Shown: positions 31,258 through 34,418 of the stretch, in pieces
Numbering within the stretch: the stretch's first letter is position 1
Layout: each line of letters opens with the position of its first letter
DNA from: Hallerella sp963656065
GTDB lineage: Bacteria; Fibrobacterota; Fibrobacteria; Fibrobacterales; Fibrobacteraceae
Assembly: GCA_963656065.1 (NCBI GenBank)
Contig: CAVKGV010000018.1
Coordinates: forward strand, 1 to 34,418
Length of the DNA: 34,418 bases
Direction of reading: 5' to 3'
Translations under genes and position numbers: made by a program
The notes under the pieces: model-generated
The model's database searches: none
The model's input: only the letters and a program-made list of their open reading frames with translations
What the model was told of the DNA's origin: nothing

Positions 31258-32132
31258 AAATTTCGCGCGCATCTTTTTTGAAACTTCTGGGCGGCACGAT
31301 CGCTTCGCTTTTTCTCTTCGGCTGCCGCCGGGAAAAGTCCCCGACAAAAAATGACAGGGACGTTTTGTCGAAAGCCGACGTTTCGCTTTGGGAAAAGGAA
31401 TTGGAATTTTCTCGGAAGAGAAACTTGCCACCGGAAAATCTTGTCCGGGTTCCGCTTCCCGGGAAGCATCCCAGGTTTCCGGAGGCGAAGGTGCGGCTTG
31501 GGATGGCTATTGACTTAGACCTTTGCGACGGGTGCGGCAAGTGTGCGCTTGCCTGTATGCTTGAAAACAACGTTTCGCGCGTGAATGCGGACGAGGCTCG
31601 GAAGGGACGTTTTATGCACTGGCTCGAAATGCGGGGAAATGTGCCTGTCATGTGCGCACATTGCGGAGAGGCTCCCTGTGAGCGGGTCTGTCCGACGGGA
31701 GCCGCGGTTCCTAGCCCGGACGGTTTCTCGGCGATGGTCTATCCGCGGTGCATCGGGACGCGGTTTTGCGGCGCGAACTGCCCGCTTCATGCCCGGAAGT
31801 TCAACTATGCGGACGCCCGGAGCGAAGGACTTGCGGCGAAGTTCAACCCGGAAGTTCCGATACGTCCGCGCGGCGTGATGGAAAAATGCTCGCTCTGCAT
31901 CCAGCGGCTTCAAAAGGCCCGGGCCGTTTCCTTGACCTTTGGCTCGGAATGGAACGGTGAAAACGTGACGACCGCCTGCGCAGAAGCTTGTCCGCGTCAT
32001 GCTATTCTCTTCGGCAACTGGCTCGACCCGAATTCGGCTCTGGTGCGATCAGCTCGAAATCGGACGGTCTATGCGCCGGAATCCGTGGCGAAGTTTTCGC
32101 CGGCTGTCGTCTATCTGCGGGGGAGAGGATGA
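31254..32132 (+). CDS. iron-sulfur electron-transfer protein, ActB C-terminal/QrcC/PsrB-like
   Basis: I use the GTG at 31254, which overlaps the upstream stop and has GAGGTG six bases upstream, giving 292 residues. Fifteen cysteines are arranged as in PsrB/QrcC/ActB ferredoxin subunits: 91/94/97/101, 134/137/142/146, 166/172/176 and 212/215/242/246. The CIGTRFCGANCP motif has Thr169 where other relatives have a fourth Cys, as in ActB, predicting three [4Fe-4S] clusters and one [3Fe-4S]. The N-terminus SRASFLKLLGG looks like a Tat signal with the second Arg replaced by Ala, and LFLFGC (Cys24) is a possible lipobox. There is no molybdopterin domain. The stop overlaps the next start (ATGA). Confidence 0.9.
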   Translation: MKISRASFLKLLGGTIASLFLFGCRREKSPTKNDRDVLSKADVSLWEKELEFSRKRNLPPENLVRVPLPGKHPRFPEAKVRLGMAIDLDLCDGCGKCALACMLENNVSRVNADEARKGRFMHWLEMRGNVPVMCAHCGEAPCERVCPTGAAVPSPDGFSAMVYPRCIGTRFCGANCPLHARKFNYADARSEGLAAKFNPEVPIRPRGVMEKCSLCIQRLQKARAVSLTFGSEWNGENVTTACAEACPRHAILFGNWLDPNSALVRSARNRTVYAPESVAKFSPAVVYLRGRG

Positions 32133-33769
32133 ACCGGAAAATTTTTCTGTTCGGGCTGATGCTTTTTCTCGCCGGATTTTTTTCCGCCGATACGGCGCTT
32201 TGGGATGGACCGCAATCCTGGGCGGTTTCGCAGGAGCTTTTTTGGGGAACGCCGATAGCGAATTTTGTCTTCTGGATTGGCCTTGCCCATGCGGGGACTT
32301 TTTTCTCGGCGATTTTCCTCGTGCTGGGTGTGAGCTGGCAGCGGCGGGTAGCCTTGACCGCGGAACTTTCGACTCTTGCCTCTCTTTGCGTTGCCGGAAT
32401 TTTTCCGCTAATCCATTTGGGAATTCCCGGGCGTTTTTATGAAATGCTTCCCATCGGAAATCTTCGCGAGTTCTTTGTGAATGTCGAGTCTCCGCTGGTC
32501 TGGGATTTCGTGGCGATTCTCACCTACGCGACGCTTTCTTCTCTCTATCTTTTGCTCCATCTGTTTGCCGAAAGATATCCCGCACTCGAAAAATTCCGGA
32601 AGCCGTTTGCCTGGGTGCTCTTTCCGCTTGTCCTCTGGGTGCACACGATTGTTTCGCTGGACTTTGCCGTTACATTTGTCCCGGAATGGCTCGGCGGCTA
32701 TTTCCCGCTTTACTTTATCTTTGGCGCGCTGTATTCGGGTGTCGCGCTGGTCCTCTCCTTGCTTGTACTTTTCGGAAAAAGGATTCGCCGCGTGGAGGAA
32801 ATTCTCCTCGCCTTTTCCTGGGCGATGCTCGCCTTTTGGATTTGGGAAAATGTTGCCAAGGATGTTTGGCATCCCGAAATCGTCGCCTTCGGATTTCTTT
32901 TGCCTCAGCTCCTCTGGATTTCTTCGGTGCGCGAGCGTCCGATTGCCCGCTTCGCGATTTCCTGCTCGGTCCTCGGAGCGCTTTGGTGGGAAAGGTTTTC
33001 CCTGGTGCAGCCGCGGATGCTTGACTGGACCGCTGTCGATTGGGGATTTTTACCGCTAGGTGTCGGAGCGTTCTGCGTGGCGTTTTCTTTGGCGAATTTC
33101 TGCGCAAAAAGGTTTTCGCGGAATTGCCGCGTCCCGGAAAATTCCGAAATAGCAGAGAATGCGGGTTTTGCCGCAAAGCCTTTTGGAATTTCCCTTGCGG
33201 CGGGAATTTTATCCGCTTCGGCTTTTGCCTCTTACTTTGTGTGTAACGCTCCGGAATTTCCTTTTGTGCGGATCGTTCCGCTTCTGCTTCCCGTGGCGGT
33301 TTTTGTCGCTGGAATTCTGCTTGCCGTTTTTGCCGCGTGCGAAGTTTGGGGAAAGCCTCGCGTGCTGGCCCTTGCCCTTTGCCTTTTGATCGTTGCGCTA
33401 GGCGTTTCGGGATGGATTTACCGCGGACGGGAAACATCCTTTTCGGAACCGAAGACCGTTGTGCGGAGCGAAAAGCCTTTTGAAACGCTGTCTCCCGGAG
33501 GTTCGGCTGCGCTATGGAATGCCCGGTGCGCGGTCTGTCACGGAAAGGACGGATATTTCAACCGGAAGTTCGTGCATGAATTTTATCCTCTGCCGCAGGA
33601 ACTTTCGCTTTCCCGCCTGGATTCCATCGGGACGGATTCGCTTTCGCGCGTGATTCTTTACGGCAGACGGTACATGCGTCCATTCGCCGGGCGCATCTCG
33701 GAGGACGAAGCCAAAGCTTTGGCGGATTACTTGCGAAGCCTCGCCGAAAAAAAGGAGCCGGAAAGATGA
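32129..33769 (+). CDS. NrfD/PsrC/ActC-like quinone-interacting subunit fused to cytochrome c
   Basis: The ATG at 32129 overlaps the upstream stop and has GGGAGAGG before it, giving 546 residues. Residues ~1-440 are polytopic with about ten membrane helices and match the NrfD/PolSulfRed family, for example FVFWIGLAHAGTFFSAI near the start and PLVWDFVAILTYATLSSLYLLLH in the middle, read here as two adjoining segments. After a short linker the C-terminus (~455-540) is a class I cytochrome c with one heme motif CAVCH (467-471) and a probable axial Met516 in RRYMRPFAG. In alternative complex III these are separate proteins (ActC and ActE). The fused domain would accept electrons on the periplasmic face. 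The next gene overlaps by ATGA. Confidence 0.88.
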   Translation: MNRKIFLFGLMLFLAGFFSADTALWDGPQSWAVSQELFWGTPIANFVFWIGLAHAGTFFSAIFLVLGVSWQRRVALTAELSTLASLCVAGIFPLIHLGIPGRFYEMLPIGNLREFFVNVESPLVWDFVAILTYATLSSLYLLLHLFAERYPALEKFRKPFAWVLFPLVLWVHTIVSLDFAVTFVPEWLGGYFPLYFIFGALYSGVALVLSLLVLFGKRIRRVEEILLAFSWAMLAFWIWENVAKDVWHPEIVAFGFLLPQLLWISSVRERPIARFAISCSVLGALWWERFSLVQPRMLDWTAVDWGFLPLGVGAFCVAFSLANFCAKRFSRNCRVPENSEIAENAGFAAKPFGISLAAGILSASAFASYFVCNAPEFPFVRIVPLLLPVAVFVAGILLAVFAACEVWGKPRVLALALCLLIVALGVSGWIYRGRETSFSEPKTVVRSEKPFETLSPGGSAALWNARCAVCHGKDGYFNRKFVHEFYPLPQELSLSRLDSIGTDSLSRVILYGRRYMRPFAGRISEDEAKALADYLRSLAEKKEPER

Positions 33770-34221
33770 CAGATCTGTTTTCGTATATGCTTTCGGCGCT
33801 CTTTTCCGTTGCGCTCTCGCCCTTTCTTTTTCGCGGAAAGAAGTCCATTCCGCTTCGGGGAGCCTTCCTCGCGATGGTTCTTCTCGCTGATGAATTTTTC
33901 GTCTGGTTTGCGTTTTCGCCTGTTTATCCGCTTCGTGAAATTCTGCCGTTTCAAATGTTTGCGCTTGGCCTTTGTTTTTCGACGCTTTTTCTTGAACGAC
34001 GGCAACGGTTTTTTGGCGTTCTTTCGACGTGTCTCTGGTTGTGGGTCGATTTTTTCGGGATGCTTTCCCTGTCGTATCGCGGTGAAGATTTCCGTCCGTT
34101 ATCGCTTGCCGTCGTCGCGGTCTCTCTCTTTCCGCTTTTTTTGCCGTCTCGCTCGCATGAAATGCGTTTTATACAGGCGGTCTTCTGGACCTTTGCCTGG
34201 ATGTTTTCCTTTGCGAGGTGA
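33766..34221 (+). CDS. small polytopic membrane protein of the cytochrome operon
   Basis: The 151-residue protein is not recognised. It contains about five hydrophobic segments separated by short basic loops, with no cysteine motif and no heme or cluster site. Its ATG overlaps the NrfD-cytochrome c stop by ATGA, so it is very probably a member of the same complex or an assembly factor for it. Alternative complex III has small membrane subunits (ActD, ActF), but similarity to these cannot be shown by eye. Confidence 0.7.
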   Translation: MTDLFSYMLSALFSVALSPFLFRGKKSIPLRGAFLAMVLLADEFFVWFAFSPVYPLREILPFQMFALGLCFSTLFLERRQRFFGVLSTCLWLWVDFFGMLSLSYRGEDFRPLSLAVVAVSLFPLFLPSRSHEMRFIQAVFWTFAWMFSFAR

Positions 34222-34255
34222 TCTGAGCTTATTTAAAAGAGCTTAGAGCTTAGAT

Positions 34256-34293
34256 GAACGTTTAAATTCGCGGAATGCGGGGATTAAACGTTC
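34256..34293. repeat. 10-bp inverted repeat after the cytochrome operon
   Basis: GAACGTTTAA (34256-34265) and TTAAACGTTC (34284-34293) are perfect inverted copies with an 18-base GC-rich loop. It may be the operon terminator, since TAGGTTTTTG follows about 20 bases on, but the stem is AT-rich. Confidence 0.5.
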
Positions 34294-34344
34294 GCACGTC
34301 TAGGTTTTTGTCTCGGCGCGACTAGGTCGCCTTCCCGGCGAGGG

Positions 34345-34397
34345 GCAAGGAAGGGGGACCTTTCCGAGTTGCGAAGGCCAAGGTCCCCCTTCCTTGC
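34345..34397. repeat. 18-bp perfect inverted repeat
   Basis: GCAAGGAAGGGGGACCTT (34345-34362) and its exact complement (34380-34397) flank a 17-base spacer. The stem is long and pure, with no T-run. It sits directly before a copy of the extragenic repeat family. Confidence 0.8.
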
Positions 34398-34406
34398 AAC
34401 CACCCT

Positions 34407-34418
34407 GTCATTCTGGAG
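34407..34418 (+). repeat. start of an extragenic repeat unit, cut by window end
   Basis: GTCATTCTGGAG, the first 12 bases of the repeat family seen at 10054-10292 and 12898-13080, ends exactly at the last base of the window. Confidence 0.65.

Overview
The window looks like a stretch of chromosome from a Fibrobacter-type gut bacterium (Fibrobacterota). The support is indirect but consistent: serine-rich linkers in a lipoprotein, secreted plant-wall enzymes (a PL1 pectate lyase and a GH43 enzyme with CBM6) ending in type IX-like sorting tails, TAnnTTTG-like boxes close to start codons as in the related Bacteroidota, and ordinary Gram-negative genes (LolC/LolD, outer-membrane barrel). No rRNA, tRNA, CRISPR array or insertion sequence was seen. 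A 292-base run of N lies inside lolD.

Layout. (1) 1-3030 is an AT-rich accessory island read leftwards: an XRE repressor, an ImmA/IrrE metallopeptidase interrupted by an in-frame stop, an unknown protein, a DUF4417 protein, a small toxin-like protein and another unknown. Two copies of one 19-bp dyad sit in front of the XRE gene and the DUF4417 gene, so the island has its own regulatory circuit. (2) 3220-8080 read rightwards: a FnIII-repeat lipoprotein, the RuvX/YqgF nuclease, a miniature signal-peptide-plus-sorting-tail ORF and a pectate lyase. (3) 8170-9791 is a leftward glnK-amtB operon behind a near-perfect sigma-54 promoter. (4) 9954-13242 is a GH43-CBM6 enzyme bracketed by two blocks of an extragenic repeat family, which reappears at the last bases of the window. 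(5) 13243-20240 is a housekeeping run lysS-lolC-lolD-clpC-bioB. (6) 20307-22558 is a leftward operon ssb-membrane protein-asd. (7) 22642-25364 read rightwards: a NamZ-type exo-muramidase, a sugar-nucleotidyltransferase and a TrmJ-like methyltransferase. (8) 25380-30598 holds an RlmL-like methyltransferase, an outer-membrane barrel, a MgtC/DUF4010 membrane protein and aspS. (9) 30733-34221 is a tightly overlapped four-gene operon: pentaheme cytochrome c, iron-sulfur protein, NrfD-like quinone-binding subunit fused to a cytochrome c, and a small membrane protein.

The most interesting system is region 9. It resembles alternative complex III or the Qrc complex but lacks any molybdopterin-type subunit in the window, and the NrfD and monoheme cytochrome parts are one polypeptide. 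It is a candidate compact quinone:cytochrome c oxidoreductase in a lineage best known as fermentative. Second-tier items are the island circuit with the broken ImmA gene, the miniature secreted ORF, the PII protein that lacks Tyr51, the sigma-54 promoter and the NamZ-nucleotidyltransferase pair.
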